Shown: positions 44,810 through 54,418, counted from the first letter of the stretch. The stretch is DNA of 64,000 bases from JAJFFW01 sp039197915 (GCA_039197915.1 JBCCTV010000001.1:10384-74383); one strand, 5' to 3'. Program-made: numbers and translations. The notes: generated by a model not told the origin, from the sequence alone.

Positions 44810-45457
44810 TCAAAGAGTGACGGAATAATAAAGGAGCCCGCCTTTTCGGGGCGCCCTATCGCCTGAAAAGCGATCGCTATCACCTGAAAAGCGTGCGTCA
44901 TCGCCTGAAAACCCGGCCTCATTGCCCGAAAACAGAGTTTGCCCGTCAAAAGCCGCGGGCGAGGACCGCCGACGCCAAGCATCCTGCGATGAAACGGGTC
45001 GCCAGCCTTGGGCCTCATAGAACCGGATCGCTCGGGCGTTGATGGGCGTCACGTTCAGCATGGCTTCGTCATAGCCTGCGGCGCGCAGGGCGTCCCGTGC
45101 GTAATCATCAAGCACGCCGCCAAAGCCGTAGCCCCGCCGATCTTCACGGACATAAAGGTGATGGACGCAGCCAATCGCCGGGTTCTTCGCGTCGGCCCCT
45201 AAGACGACAAAGCCGATATCCTGGTTTTCGTGGGTCATTATTGCGGCAAAGCCCGGGTCGCGGTCTGCGCAGCGTGCAATCCAGACCGGAAAACGCACGC
45301 CATAGGGCCCATAATCCCGATAAAACGCGGCAGTCGATCCGGTGCTCGCGATATAAAGCCCGGCGCCGAAAGCAATAAGCGTGCGGCGGTCAGCGTCCGG
45401 CGAGGCTGGTCGAAACGCAATATTGCGCCGGAAAAGCTGTGGAGCGGTTTCGGTCAT
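44810..45457 (-). CDS. GNAT-family N-acetyltransferase with a tandem-repeat tail
   Basis: The 215-residue protein starts at ATG 45457 (MTETAPQLFRR). The acetyl-CoA-binding region is clear: HHLYVREDRRGYGFGGVLDD (the R/Q-x-x-G-x-G/A loop) followed by LNVTPINARAIRFYEAQGW, the classic GNAT C-terminal strand. After residue ~170 the sequence becomes four 7-residue repeats of FSG plus acidic/Arg residues (FSGNEAG, FSGDDAR, FSGDSDR, FSGDRAP), then ends in a hydrophobic YYSVTL. Substrate unknown. It diverges from the MFS gene. Confidence 0.8.
   Translation of the reverse strand: MTETAPQLFRRNIAFRPASPDADRRTLIAFGAGLYIASTGSTAAFYRDYGPYGVRFPVWIARCADRDPGFAAIMTHENQDIGFVVLGADAKNPAIGCVHHLYVREDRRGYGFGGVLDDYARDALRAAGYDEAMLNVTPINARAIRFYEAQGWRPVSSQDAWRRRSSPAAFDGQTLFSGNEAGFSGDDARFSGDSDRFSGDRAPRKGGLLYYSVTL
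44859..44942 (-). repeat. Four 21-bp tandem repeats in the GNAT tail
   Basis: The unit begins TC(G/A)CCTGAAAA on the plus strand, repeated at 44859, 44880, 44901 and 44922 with drift in the last copy. Each unit encodes seven residues of the acetyltransferase C-terminus, so unit gain or loss stays in frame. Confidence 0.8.
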
Positions 45458-45669
45458 TTCACCGTCCTTTCCCTGCAACGATAGACTTGCTGCAGCGCAA
45501 AAACCAGTAAATTGCGACGCCTCAACGCAGGTTAATAAATGGCCGCGTTTGGCCGCGTTCTGTTCGATCAGCGCGCGCCCGCCTGCCTGTTAGCCTACTT
45601 GTCCCTTTGCTTGCGGGTTGGCTTGGTTGTTTGCTTGCGCGTCGATCGGCTCGCCCTATTGTCCGGGCC

Positions 45670-46974
45670 ATGGCGCTCACTCCCTCAATCGCAGTCTTCC
45701 GCCGCCAGGCCTATCGCCGCTACTGGATCATGCGGCAGTTCGTTTCCGCCTCCCGTCAGATGACGGCCGTCGCCATCGGTTGGCAAGTTTACGACTATGC
45801 GCGCGAGACTCGATCAATTGAGGAGGCGGCCTTGTTGCTGGGGGCCGTCGGGCTGACGCAATTTGCGCCCGTTTTGGCGCTTTCGCTGATCGGCGGACAG
45901 GCGGCCGACCGATATGATCGCAAGACCATTCTAACGCTTGGGAATTGCGCCAAGCTGATCGTCTTGCTGGCGCTTGGGTTTGCAGCGGGCGCCGAAACGA
46001 ACACCGCGCTGATCATCATTTTTGCCTGTGCCGCAGCCCTCGGGGGCATCAATGCGTTCATTCCAGCGGCGAGCAACTCGCTTTACCCCAAGCTTGTGCC
46101 CCGCAGCGAACTGCCGCTCGCCATTTCCTGGAACTCGCTAGGCTTTCAGACCGCGGCCATTCTCGGACCCGCCCTCGGCGGCGCGCTTTATATTGGGGGG
46201 CCAGGCCTCGTTTACGGGGTGGCGGCCGCCATGACCGTTTGCGCCATTATCTCGATCGCGGGCGCGAAAACCCCGGCGCACGAACCGATCGCCAATGCGC
46301 GCGGAAGCGCGATGATATTGGACGGACTTAGATATATGCGCTCAAACCGCATCGTCCTCGGCGCGATATCGCTCGACCTCGTTGTTGTGCTGTTCGGCGG
46401 CGCGACCGCTCTTCTGCCGGTCTTCGCCCGAGACATTTTAGGCGTCGGCGCCGAAGGCCTCGGCATCCTGCGGGCCGCACCCGCCCTCGGCGCGGTGCTT
46501 GTCGCCGCAACGCTCGCAAGCCGTCCGCTTACCAATCATGTGGGGCGCTGGCTCTTAGGCGCGATCGCCGTTTATGGCGTTGCGACCATCGGTTTTGGGT
46601 TATCGACCGCCTTTTGGCTTTCAATCGTTATGCTCGCGATCACCGGCGCCGCTGACATGATCTCTGTCTATATCCGCCAATCGCTGATCCAACTGGCGAC
46701 GCCTGACGGCATGCGCGGGCGGGTATCGTCCGTCTCCTTCATTTTTATTTCAGCGTCCAATGAGCTAGGCGAATTTGAAAGCGGCGTCGCCGCCCGGTTC
46801 CTCGGCCCCGTGGGCGCGGTCCTCCTCGGGGGGTGCGTGGCGCTCGCCTGCGCCGGCCTTTGGCCAAAGCTCTTTCCGACGCTTTCCAACGCAAGCCGAT
46901 TTGAAGACACACACCTTCACCAAGCCCCTAAAGCCCCACTGGAGGCCTCACCGATAAAGTCTACGTCGTTGTAA
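45670..46974 (+). CDS. MFS transporter, EntS-like
   Basis: The 434-residue protein starts at ATG 45670 (MALTPSIAVFRRQAYRRYW). The in-frame extension to 45607 is Cys/Leu-rich and unlikely. Twelve or so hydrophobic segments are apparent. The start resembles the transmembrane secretion effector / EntS family (FRRxxYRRYWIMRQF, then SRQMTAVAIGWQVYDYAR), and the loop 2-3 signature is GGQAADRYDRKTILTLGN. Substrate could be a siderophore, drug or metabolite; no neighbouring biosynthesis genes help. Its C-terminus is a short hydrophilic tail. Confidence 0.82.
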   Translation: MALTPSIAVFRRQAYRRYWIMRQFVSASRQMTAVAIGWQVYDYARETRSIEEAALLLGAVGLTQFAPVLALSLIGGQAADRYDRKTILTLGNCAKLIVLLALGFAAGAETNTALIIIFACAAALGGINAFIPAASNSLYPKLVPRSELPLAISWNSLGFQTAAILGPALGGALYIGGPGLVYGVAAAMTVCAIISIAGAKTPAHEPIANARGSAMILDGLRYMRSNRIVLGAISLDLVVVLFGGATALLPVFARDILGVGAEGLGILRAAPALGAVLVAATLASRPLTNHVGRWLLGAIAVYGVATIGFGLSTAFWLSIVMLAITGAADMISVYIRQSLIQLATPDGMRGRVSSVSFIFISASNELGEFESGVAARFLGPVGAVLLGGCVALACAGLWPKLFPTLSNASRFEDTHLHQAPKAPLEASPIKSTSL

Positions 46975-47095
46975 AAACGGTACCCGCGTGCGCCAACTTT
47001 CGTGCTCGCTTGCCGATACCAATCGCGGCGGTCATAGTTGACCGCGTTTCTTCGGGCGTAAAAGAGCGCACAAGACTAAAGCAAACGGGGGCTTC

Positions 47096-48406
47096 ATGCA
47101 GCGGTACGGGTTTTCAACCGCGATCGCGATCATCATCGCAAATATGATCGGAACCGGAGTTTTCACGAGCCTCGGCTTTCAACTGATCGACATCAAGTCC
47201 GGCTTCGCGATTGCCGCGTTATGGACGATCGGCGGGATAATCGCCCTTTGCGGGGCGCTCTGTTACGCAGAGCTCGGCGCCGCCATCCCCCGATCCGGCG
47301 GAGAATACACCTTCCTGACACGGTGTTATCATCCGGCCGCCGGGTTTATTTCTGGGTTCGTCTCGGCGACCGTTGGGTTTGCCGCACCCATTGCCTTGGC
47401 CGCGATGACATTCGCCGCCTACGGAACATCCGTATTTGGCGATACCGTCCCGGACGCCGTTCGCCCGGCTCTCGCGTGCCTCCTCGTCCTCCTCATGGCC
47501 GTCGCTCATAGCGGCAAACGCGGCGCGAGCGGCGCGACGCAGTTGCTGTTCACGATCTTAAAACTCGGCGTTATCATCGCCTTTTGCGTCGCGGCGCCAA
47601 CGCTCGCGGACGCGTTGCAGCCCGTGCGGTTTCAGCCCGTCCCTGCGGACGCAACCGTCCTTTTAAGCGGGGCGTTCGCGGTCTCTTTGATTTATGTGAA
47701 CTACGCTTTCCAAGGCTGGAACGCCGCGACCTATATCAGCGCGGAATTAGAAACGCCGCAAAAGACCGTACCCCTTGTTTTGACGATCGGGGCCCTTGTC
47801 GTTGCGACGCTTTACGTCGCCCTCAACGTTGTCTTTTTGCTCGTGGCGCCGGTTGACGCCCTCACCGGGGAAATCGAAGTCGGCTTTATCGCCGCTGAAT
47901 ACGCCTTCGGACCGACGCTCGCAAAGGCGACCGGTCTCGTTATGGCGGCCCTTCTGATCTCGACTGTCAGCGCCATGACAATTGCGGGACCACGGGTCCT
48001 CCACGCAATGGGCGAGGACTTTCGCGCCTTTCGGGTTTTGGGCGCTGTCAACGATGACGGCATCCCGGCGCGCGCGATTTACTTGCAAGCCCTCATCGCC
48101 TGCGCGTTTATTTTAACGTCGAGCTTTGAAACCGTTTTGCTATTTGCTGGTTTTACGCTTTCCCTGAACACATTTTTCGCCGTGCTCGGCCTACTGGTTT
48201 TGCGCGTGCGTGAACCAGGGCTTGAACGGCCTTTCAGGGCCACGCTCTATCCGGCGCCAATGATTATATTCCTGGTTCTGATGGGTTGGACGCTGGTCTT
48301 CACAGCAATCCAACGCCCGGCGGAGATCCGCTTTGCGGGCGCCGTCATCATCGTTGGATTAATTGGGTATCTGGTCAGCGGTCGTCGGCCCCGGGACAGC
48401 GATTGA
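47096..48406 (+). CDS. APC-family amino-acid permease
   Basis: The 436-residue integral membrane protein has the APC signature at its start: FSTAIAIIIANMIGTGVFTS, with the unwound helix 1 motif (GTGVF) used for substrate carboxylate binding, followed by CYAELGAAIPRSGGEYTFL. The substrate is probably an amino acid, but specificity cannot be read from sequence. It lies 120 bp after the MFS gene on the same strand, and its stop is convergent with dnaJ. Confidence 0.87.
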   Translation: MQRYGFSTAIAIIIANMIGTGVFTSLGFQLIDIKSGFAIAALWTIGGIIALCGALCYAELGAAIPRSGGEYTFLTRCYHPAAGFISGFVSATVGFAAPIALAAMTFAAYGTSVFGDTVPDAVRPALACLLVLLMAVAHSGKRGASGATQLLFTILKLGVIIAFCVAAPTLADALQPVRFQPVPADATVLLSGAFAVSLIYVNYAFQGWNAATYISAELETPQKTVPLVLTIGALVVATLYVALNVVFLLVAPVDALTGEIEVGFIAAEYAFGPTLAKATGLVMAALLISTVSAMTIAGPRVLHAMGEDFRAFRVLGAVNDDGIPARAIYLQALIACAFILTSSFETVLLFAGFTLSLNTFFAVLGLLVLRVREPGLERPFRATLYPAPMIIFLVLMGWTLVFTAIQRPAEIRFAGAVIIVGLIGYLVSGRRPRDSD

Positions 48407-48823
48407 CCCCAAGAAAACGCGCTTAGGCGGTGCGTATGTTGACGATCATGTTGATTGGATCAGCGCTTAGGGTGGCGTATTGGGGAGCGCCAGAAACGGG
48501 CCGACATCACTTGCGCTCAAGGCAGCTGCACGGGAATTAACCCGTCGGCGCCGAGGGGCGCCATCTAACGCTTAAGAAATTGATCTTGGGACAGAGAGAA
48601 ATGTAATCAGCTTGCATACGTTTATTTCGCCATCGCTTTTTTTGGGGCGCGCATCGCTAGTGCAACTTCGCATCAATCTGAACCGCTTCGTTGCTCCAGG
48701 TTTTTGTTTTGTCGCGTTTTCTTACGCCCAACCGACGCCCACTTGGTCGGAAAAGCTCTAGCGCCGAAAACCGTTGTTTGCTTTTTCACGCGATCCCATG
48801 AAGGCCCAAACTTCAGACGGCGA
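48407..48823. other. Intergenic region between convergent permease and dnaJ
   Basis: This 417-bp region has no credible gene. It contains an inverted copy of the dispersed repeat at 48659-48764, and an isolated copy of the core CCAAGAAAACGCG just after the permease stop (about 48410-48422) in opposite orientation. The remainder shows no recognisable feature. Confidence 0.5.
48659..48764 (-). repeat. Dispersed intergenic repeat, inverted copy
   Basis: The reverse complement reads CTAGAGCTTTTCCGACCAAG, then GGTTGGGCGTAAGAAAACGC, AAAACAAAAACC, GAGCAACGAAGCGGTTCAGA and GCGAAGTTGC. It matches the copy at 39901-40014 over almost its whole length. Confidence 0.7.
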
Positions 48824-49966
48824 TTAAGCGTCTGTCATTGAATCCCAAAAGGTCTTTGCACGTTCAAAGAAGTTCTTTGACTGCGGGCAATTATCCGATC
48901 CGCCGGCTTCGCAAAATTCCCGTAGAAGCTCTTTTTGGCGCGCCGTTAAACCAACGGGCGTTTCCACCTGAATTTCGACAAAAAGATCGCCCCGCCCTTT
49001 TTGGTTCAAGCGAGACATGCCCTTGCCGCGGACGCGGAAGCGCTTACCGGCTTGCGCCCCCTCCGGCACTTGTATTTTGACCCGGCCGCCATCAATCGTC
49101 GGCGCCTCGAGCGAGCCGCCAAGGGCCGCGGTCGTCATTGGAAGCGGCAGTGAGCAGTAGAGGTCTTGTCCGTCGCGCTCAAAAAGATCGTGGTCGCCAA
49201 CTTCGATGAAAATATAGAGATCCCCGGCTGGGCCGCCGAGAGGGCCCGCCTCGCCCTCGCCCGCAAGACGAATGCGTGTTCCGTCTTCTATCCCGGCGGG
49301 GATGTCTACCTTCAGTGTGCGCTCTTTGATCACGCGCCCAGTCCCGCCGCAATCCTCACACGGATCGGTGATCACGCGTCCGGATCCGCCGCAATCGGGA
49401 CACGTCCGCTCGATCGTGAAGAAGCCCTGTTGCATTCGCACACGCCCAGAGCCCTGGCAGGTCTGGCATGTCACCGGCCCAGACCCTGGTTTTGCGCCTG
49501 ACCCGCCGCAGGTTTCGCACGTCACCGAGCCGGGGACGACAACTTCCGCCGATTTTCCAGCGAACGCTTCCTCCAGGGTAATCCGTAGGGCGTATTTTAA
49601 ATCAGCCCCGCGGCCGGGACCCGAACGCCTGGCGCCAGCGCGCCCGCCCATGAACTCGCCGAAAATGTCGTCGAAAATGTCTGAAAAAGCAGCCGAACTA
49701 AACCCGGCGCCGCCGCCCCCGCCAGCGCCGTTCATCCCGCCATTGACAAACGCATCGTGTCCGAACCGGTCGTACGCCGCGCGCTTTTGCGGGTCCGATA
49801 GGACTTCGTACGCTTCGTTTAGTTCTTTGAATTTTTTCTCCGCACCAGGATCATCCGGGTTACGGTCCGGATGGTACTTCATCGCGGCCTTGCGAAAGGC
49901 CGATTTTAGCGCCGACGCGTCCGCGCCGCGTTCAACCCCAAGCGTTGAGTAGAAGTCTTCAGCCAT
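48824..49966 (-). CDS. dnaJ: DnaJ (Hsp40) chaperone
   Basis: The 380-residue co-chaperone of DnaK is full length for type I DnaJ. The J-domain begins DFYSTLGVERGADASALKSA and has the essential HPD in MKYHPDRNPDD. A Gly/Phe-rich linker (NGAGGGGGAGFSSAAFSDIF) follows. Four zinc-finger CxxCxGxG repeats come next (CETCGGSG, CQTCQGSG, CPDCGGSG, CEDCGGTG), then the C-terminal peptide-binding domain. AGAGG precedes the ATG. It is downstream of dnaK on the same strand, separated from it by a small monooxygenase-fold gene. Confidence 0.97.
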   Translation of the reverse strand: MAEDFYSTLGVERGADASALKSAFRKAAMKYHPDRNPDDPGAEKKFKELNEAYEVLSDPQKRAAYDRFGHDAFVNGGMNGAGGGGGAGFSSAAFSDIFDDIFGEFMGGRAGARRSGPGRGADLKYALRITLEEAFAGKSAEVVVPGSVTCETCGGSGAKPGSGPVTCQTCQGSGRVRMQQGFFTIERTCPDCGGSGRVITDPCEDCGGTGRVIKERTLKVDIPAGIEDGTRIRLAGEGEAGPLGGPAGDLYIFIEVGDHDLFERDGQDLYCSLPLPMTTAALGGSLEAPTIDGGRVKIQVPEGAQAGKRFRVRGKGMSRLNQKGRGDLFVEIQVETPVGLTARQKELLREFCEAGGSDNCPQSKNFFERAKTFWDSMTDA

Positions 49967-50037
49967 CAGCCTCTTTGCGCCCCGCTTTCGCTTCGCAGAT
50001 TAGTCGACCCAACGCACGCACCGCAATGCGCACCGCC

Positions 50038-50349
50038 TTACGAATATTGTTCGTGAAAGACCCGATGGTTCAGGGCCTTGTCCTCCTTACCCAGAAGAAA
50101 TTTATCATCTTCCGGATAATACTTGGCCTTCGACGGGTCGGCCCCGGCGAAGCGCGCAACGGCCTCTTCGTCGCGCCAAACCGTCACCAGCAAAAAATGA
50201 GAAACCTCGCCCTCGTCGCGTCGGGTGAATACGAGTTTCAGGAGCCCATCAACCGAGGCGTAATCGGGCGCCGCACGCTCCCGCATGAACGTTTCATAGG
50301 CATCGCCATCAGCGCGACGCGTTTCGCCATGCCAAGTGCGCAGGATCAT
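50038..50349 (-). CDS. Antibiotic biosynthesis monooxygenase (ABM)-fold protein
   Basis: This 103-residue dimeric alpha/beta-barrel type protein has MILRTWHGETRRADGDAYET at the start and FLLVTVWRDEEAVARFAG in the middle. These are typical ABM-domain strands and helix. It probably folds like small heme-degrading or quinol monooxygenases, but the function is unknown. It lies between dnaK (86 bp upstream) and dnaJ (about 71 bp downstream) on the same strand, so it may be co-expressed with them. Confidence 0.75.
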   Translation of the reverse strand: MILRTWHGETRRADGDAYETFMRERAAPDYASVDGLLKLVFTRRDEGEVSHFLLVTVWRDEEAVARFAGADPSKAKYYPEDDKFLLGKEDKALNHRVFHEQYS

Positions 50350-50435
50350 GAGCGGCCTCCCGATACGCAGGCTGGGTCGACGGTTGGGTTGGCGAAAATG
50401 CTAACTAAACGCCTTCGCCAACCCGCGCCTGTCGC

Positions 50436-52364
50436 TTAGTCTTTTTTCTCGCCGTCGACTTCTTCAAAGTCGGCGTCGACGACGTTGTCATCCCCAGCGT
50501 CGTCGCCACCGGCAGCATCAGCGCCGAGGTCACCGGGGTCGCCGGCGTCTCCAGCTTGGGCGCTATACATGGCCTCGCCGAGTTTCATCGACGCGGTGAG
50601 AAGAGCCTGCTGCCCGTTGTTGAGAGCCTCGACATCGGCGTCTTCGTTGCTGAGCGTTTCACGAAGGGACGCGAGCGCATCTTCGATGGCTTTGCGTTCC
50701 TCTTCGGAGACTTTGTCGCCGTGCTCTTTAAGCGCCGTTTCAGTTTGGTGCGCCGTCGCTTCCGCCTGGTTACGCGCCTCGACAACCGCGCGGCGTTCTT
50801 TATCCGCCTCGGCGTTTGCTTCGGCGTCTTTCACCATTTGCTCGATATCGTCGTCCGACAATCCGCCAGAGGCCTGGATCCGGATCGATTGCTCTTTGTT
50901 CGTCGCTTTGTCTTTCGCCGAGACGTTGACGATGCCATTGGCGTCAATGTCGAAGGTGACCTCAACCTGGGGGACGCCCCGGGGCGCGGGCGGAATACCG
51001 ACGAGGTCAAACTGGCCGAGCAATTTATTGTCCGCGGCCATTTCACGCTCGCCCTGGAAGACGCGGATGGTCACAGCGGATTGGTTATCCTCAGCCGTTG
51101 AAAAGACCTGGCTCTTCTTTGTTGGAATGGTCGTGTTGCGGTCGATCAAACGCGTGAAGACGCCGCCTAGGGTCTCGATACCCAGAGAAAGCGGGGTGAC
51201 GTCGAGCAGAAGCACGTCCTTCACGTCGCCTTGCAACACGCCCGCCTGGATCGCCGCGCCGAGCGCCACCACTTCGTCCGGGTTCACGCCTTTATGGGGC
51301 TCTTTACCGAAGAACTGCTTCACGGTCTCTTGCACTTTAGGCATCCGCGTCATGCCGCCAACAAGCACCACATCGTCAATATCACCCGGCGACAGGCCAG
51401 CGTCTTTGAGCGCCGCCTTACACGGATCAACCGTCCGCTTCACGAGATCGCCAACGAGGCTTTCAAGCTTTGCGCGCGAGAGCTTCATGTTTAGGTGCTT
51501 CGGTCCGGAAGCGTCTGCGGTGATAAACGGCAGGTTCACTTCATACTGGGAGGTTGATGAAAGCTCTTTCTTCGCCTTCTCGGCCTCTTCCTTCAGGCGC
51601 TGCAAGGCAAGCTTGTCTTTGCGCAGATCAATGCCTTGGTCTTTATTAAATTCATCCGCAAGGTAATCAACGATGCGCAGATCGAAGTCTTCGCCGCCGA
51701 GAAATGTGTCGCCGTTGGTTGCTAAAACTTCAAAAACGCCGTCGCCAATTTCTAGGATCGAGATATCAAAAGTGCCGCCGCCAAGGTCGTAGACGGCGAT
51801 CTTCTGGCCTTCTTTGCGATCAAGGCCATAGGCGAGCGCTGCGGCCGTCGGCTCGTTGATGATCCGCAGGACATCAAGCCCGGCAATTTTACCCGCGTCT
51901 TTTGTCGCCTGGCGCTGGGCGTCGTTAAAGTAGGCGGGAACCGTGATCACCGCCTGCTCGACCGTCTCGCCGAGATAGGCCTCGGCGGTTTCCTTCATTT
52001 TCTGAAGAACAAAAGCTGAGATTTGCGACGGCGCATATTTTTCGCCGCGCGAGGAGACCCAGGCGTCGCCATTCTCCGCCTCAACAATTTCATACGGCAC
52101 CATGCCTTTGTCTTTGGAGACGGTCGGGTCTTTAAACGGGCGGCCGATCAGGCGTTTGATCGCGAAGAATGTGTTTTCCGGATTGGTGACGGCCTGGCGC
52201 TTGGCGGGCTGCCCGATCAGGCGCTCACCGTCTTCTGAAAACGCAACGACCGACGGGGTCGTGCGCGCGCCCTCGGCGTTCTCGATAACCTTTGGCTCTT
52301 TGCCTTCCATCACGGCGACGCATGAGTTCGTCGTCCCGAGGTCGATACCAATTACCTTCGCCAT
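50436..52364 (-). CDS. dnaK: DnaK (Hsp70) chaperone
   Basis: The 642-residue Hsp70 is full length. The nucleotide-binding domain has IGIDLGTTNSCVAVMEG, IAVYDLGGGTFDISILEIGD and VVLVGGMTRMPKVQETV. The linker and substrate domain include VLLLDVTPLSLGIETLGG. The C-terminus has a Gly/Asp-rich lid tail ending DADFEEVDGEKKD, typical of proteobacterial DnaK. A strong AAGGAG site lies 11 nt before the ATG. It is divergent from the comM-like gene. No CIRCE inverted repeat or clear sigma-32 promoter was recognised upstream. Confidence 0.98.
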   Translation of the reverse strand: MAKVIGIDLGTTNSCVAVMEGKEPKVIENAEGARTTPSVVAFSEDGERLIGQPAKRQAVTNPENTFFAIKRLIGRPFKDPTVSKDKGMVPYEIVEAENGDAWVSSRGEKYAPSQISAFVLQKMKETAEAYLGETVEQAVITVPAYFNDAQRQATKDAGKIAGLDVLRIINEPTAAALAYGLDRKEGQKIAVYDLGGGTFDISILEIGDGVFEVLATNGDTFLGGEDFDLRIVDYLADEFNKDQGIDLRKDKLALQRLKEEAEKAKKELSSTSQYEVNLPFITADASGPKHLNMKLSRAKLESLVGDLVKRTVDPCKAALKDAGLSPGDIDDVVLVGGMTRMPKVQETVKQFFGKEPHKGVNPDEVVALGAAIQAGVLQGDVKDVLLLDVTPLSLGIETLGGVFTRLIDRNTTIPTKKSQVFSTAEDNQSAVTIRVFQGEREMAADNKLLGQFDLVGIPPAPRGVPQVEVTFDIDANGIVNVSAKDKATNKEQSIRIQASGGLSDDDIEQMVKDAEANAEADKERRAVVEARNQAEATAHQTETALKEHGDKVSEEERKAIEDALASLRETLSNEDADVEALNNGQQALLTASMKLGEAMYSAQAGDAGDPGDLGADAAGGDDAGDDNVVDADFEEVDGEKKD

Positions 52365-52781
52365 CTACTTATCTTCTCCTTTGCCCAGCGAGCCGGTCCA
52401 TTAAGCGGGGCCTTCCCCATCGCATTTAAGATCCAGCGGGGTAATCCCGACTGGACGACTTTCTAGACGCGATCGGACGAAATAAGCGCGCCCGCACGGC
52501 CAGCTCCTGTCTGGTCTTTTGACCGATTTACCGTAGTGAAAACCTCGCCGCCGAATGGCCAGCGCAGCGTTCGAACGCGATATATGCAGAGGCGACGGGG
52601 CCTGCAACATCCGCCAGCGGAAACTCGCAGGGAAATTTCGCCCCGTTGTGATTGTTTATCCGATTGACGGCGATTTTCCTTGAAATCGCGACGACGTTTT
52701 GGCTGCGCACCTATTTGGACTTGCATTCGTTCGTTGTTTGTTCCATTGTCGCGACATTCTGTCTGCAGAGGGAGCGCGCTC
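52365..52781. promoter_or_regulatory. Divergent control region, dnaK / comM
   Basis: This 417-bp region separates the divergent starts. One weak sigma-70-like pair faces dnaK: TTGCAG (reverse complement of 52602-52607) and ATATAT (52580-52585), spacer 16 bp. It lies about 215 bp from the start codon and is unconvincing. No other feature was found. Confidence 0.3.
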
Positions 52782-54362
52782 ATGGTCGCCGAAATCGCCA
52801 CTTTTGCTTTTCACGGGATCGACGCGCGCATCGTCACCGTGCAGGTGCAGATCACGGGCGGGGCAAACGCCTTCACGATTGTGGGGCTGCCGGACAAAGC
52901 CGTGTCTGAGGCGCGCGAGCGGGTGCGCGCGGCACTCGCCGCCGTTGGGCTCGGGCTGCCGGCAAAACGCGTCACCGTCAGCCTGGCGCCGGCCGACCTG
53001 CCAAAAATGGGCGGCCACTTTGACCTGCCGATCGCCCTTGGCCTGATGGCTGAGATGGGCGCCTGCCCGCGGGACGCCATTGATGGTTTTGCCGCCATGG
53101 GCGAACTCCGGCTGGACGGATCAATTGCCGACGTGACCGGCGTCTTGCCGGGCGCCGTTGCAGCGAACGCCGAAGGCCTCGGGCTAATCTGTCCCCAAGG
53201 GAATGGACCGGAAGCGGCCTGGGCGAACGGCGATACGGAAATCCTGGCGCCCAAAAGCCTGATCCAAATCGTTAATCACTTTAAAGGCGCGCAACTTCTA
53301 ACCAGACCCGAGCCAGGAGCCCTGGAGAGCGGCGCAAAAGCCCCTGACCTGCGCGATGTCCGCGGGCAACACCAGGCCCGGCGCGCCCTAGAGGTGGCGG
53401 CCGCCGGCGGACATAATCTCTTAATGGTAGGCCCGCCGGGCTCCGGGAAATCGATGCTCGCCGCACGCCTGCCCGGCATATTGCCGCCAATGTCGCCTGC
53501 CGAAACGCTTGACGTCTCCATGGTGCATTCGATGGCGGGGTTTGTTGAAAAAGGACGGCTCACCCGGGCGCGCCCCTTCCGCACGCCCCACCACTCGGCG
53601 TCAATGGCGGCGATGGTCGGCGGCGGGGCCTTCGTGCGCCCTGGCGAGGCGGCGCTCGCCCACCGCGGAGTGCTTTTCTTGGATGAATTGCCGGAGTTTT
53701 CAGCGCCGGTGCTCGACAGCTTGCGCCAACCCCTCGAGACGGGTGATGTCATGATCGCCCGCGCGAATGCGCGCATTCGCTTCCCGGCGCGGTTTCAGTT
53801 GGTCGCCGCCATGAACCCCTGTCGATGCGGCTACGGGGCGGCAAGCGGCCGAGCCTGCAAGCGCGGACGGGCCTGCGAAGCGGCCTACCAGGCGCGAATT
53901 TCAGGGCCGCTGCTCGACCGCTTAGACCTTGCGATTACCCTCGCCCCGGTGCCAGCGACCGACCTTTTAACGCCGGCCAATGGGGAGCCGAGCGCTCAAG
54001 TGGCAAGGCGGGTGGAGGCCGCAAGGGCCGCGCAAAGGGAGCGGTCGGCGGACCTCGGGCCAACTGCGACCGCTGAGACACTGAACGCGTTTTTGACCGA
54101 CGAGGCGCTTGCGCGCGTTGCAACGCCGGACGCCGCGGGCACCGCGATCCTTGCCCAGGCGGTGGAAACCTTTGGCCTTTCAGCGCGCGCCTATTTCCGA
54201 ATTTTGCGCGTCGCCCGGACGCTCGCCGACCTCGAAGGGGCGACAGCCCTCAAACGCCGCCATGTGGCAGAGGCGATCGCTTACCGGCAGCGCAGCGCAT
54301 TATCCGAAAAACCTGCGTCCGAAAAAACAGTGCATGAACCAACGGTTAACCATGCCGCCTAA
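52782..54362 (+). CDS. ComM/YifB-family AAA+ protein (Mg-chelatase-like)
   Basis: The 526-residue protein starts at ATG 52782 (MVAEIATFAFHGIDARIV). The upstream part of the frame (to 52680) does not look coding. The N-terminal domain (~1-170) is the Lon-substrate-like ChlI fold (ANAFTIVGLPDKAVSEARER). The AAA+ core has Walker A MVGPPGSGKSMLAARLPGI, Walker B VLFLDELPEF and the arginine-rich region beyond. A Cys-containing insert (NPCRCGYG...CKRGRACE) follows. The C-terminal Mg_chelatase_C domain ends near VAEAIAYRQRSA. ComM homologues are hexameric helicases involved in branch migration during natural transformation in some bacteria; here no other competence gene is adjacent. Confidence 0.93.
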   Translation: MVAEIATFAFHGIDARIVTVQVQITGGANAFTIVGLPDKAVSEARERVRAALAAVGLGLPAKRVTVSLAPADLPKMGGHFDLPIALGLMAEMGACPRDAIDGFAAMGELRLDGSIADVTGVLPGAVAANAEGLGLICPQGNGPEAAWANGDTEILAPKSLIQIVNHFKGAQLLTRPEPGALESGAKAPDLRDVRGQHQARRALEVAAAGGHNLLMVGPPGSGKSMLAARLPGILPPMSPAETLDVSMVHSMAGFVEKGRLTRARPFRTPHHSASMAAMVGGGAFVRPGEAALAHRGVLFLDELPEFSAPVLDSLRQPLETGDVMIARANARIRFPARFQLVAAMNPCRCGYGAASGRACKRGRACEAAYQARISGPLLDRLDLAITLAPVPATDLLTPANGEPSAQVARRVEAARAAQRERSADLGPTATAETLNAFLTDEALARVATPDAAGTAILAQAVETFGLSARAYFRILRVARTLADLEGATALKRRHVAEAIAYRQRSALSEKPASEKTVHEPTVNHAA

Positions 54363-54418
54363 CGGCGTGTTATCGCTCGTCATCTACCGTCCCAGCGGAA
54401 ACGATTGGGACGGAAACA

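Noticed and set aside
50485..51666. 393-codon plus-strand frame
   Set aside because: It is fully antisense to dnaK. Long antisense frames over GC-rich conserved genes are common.
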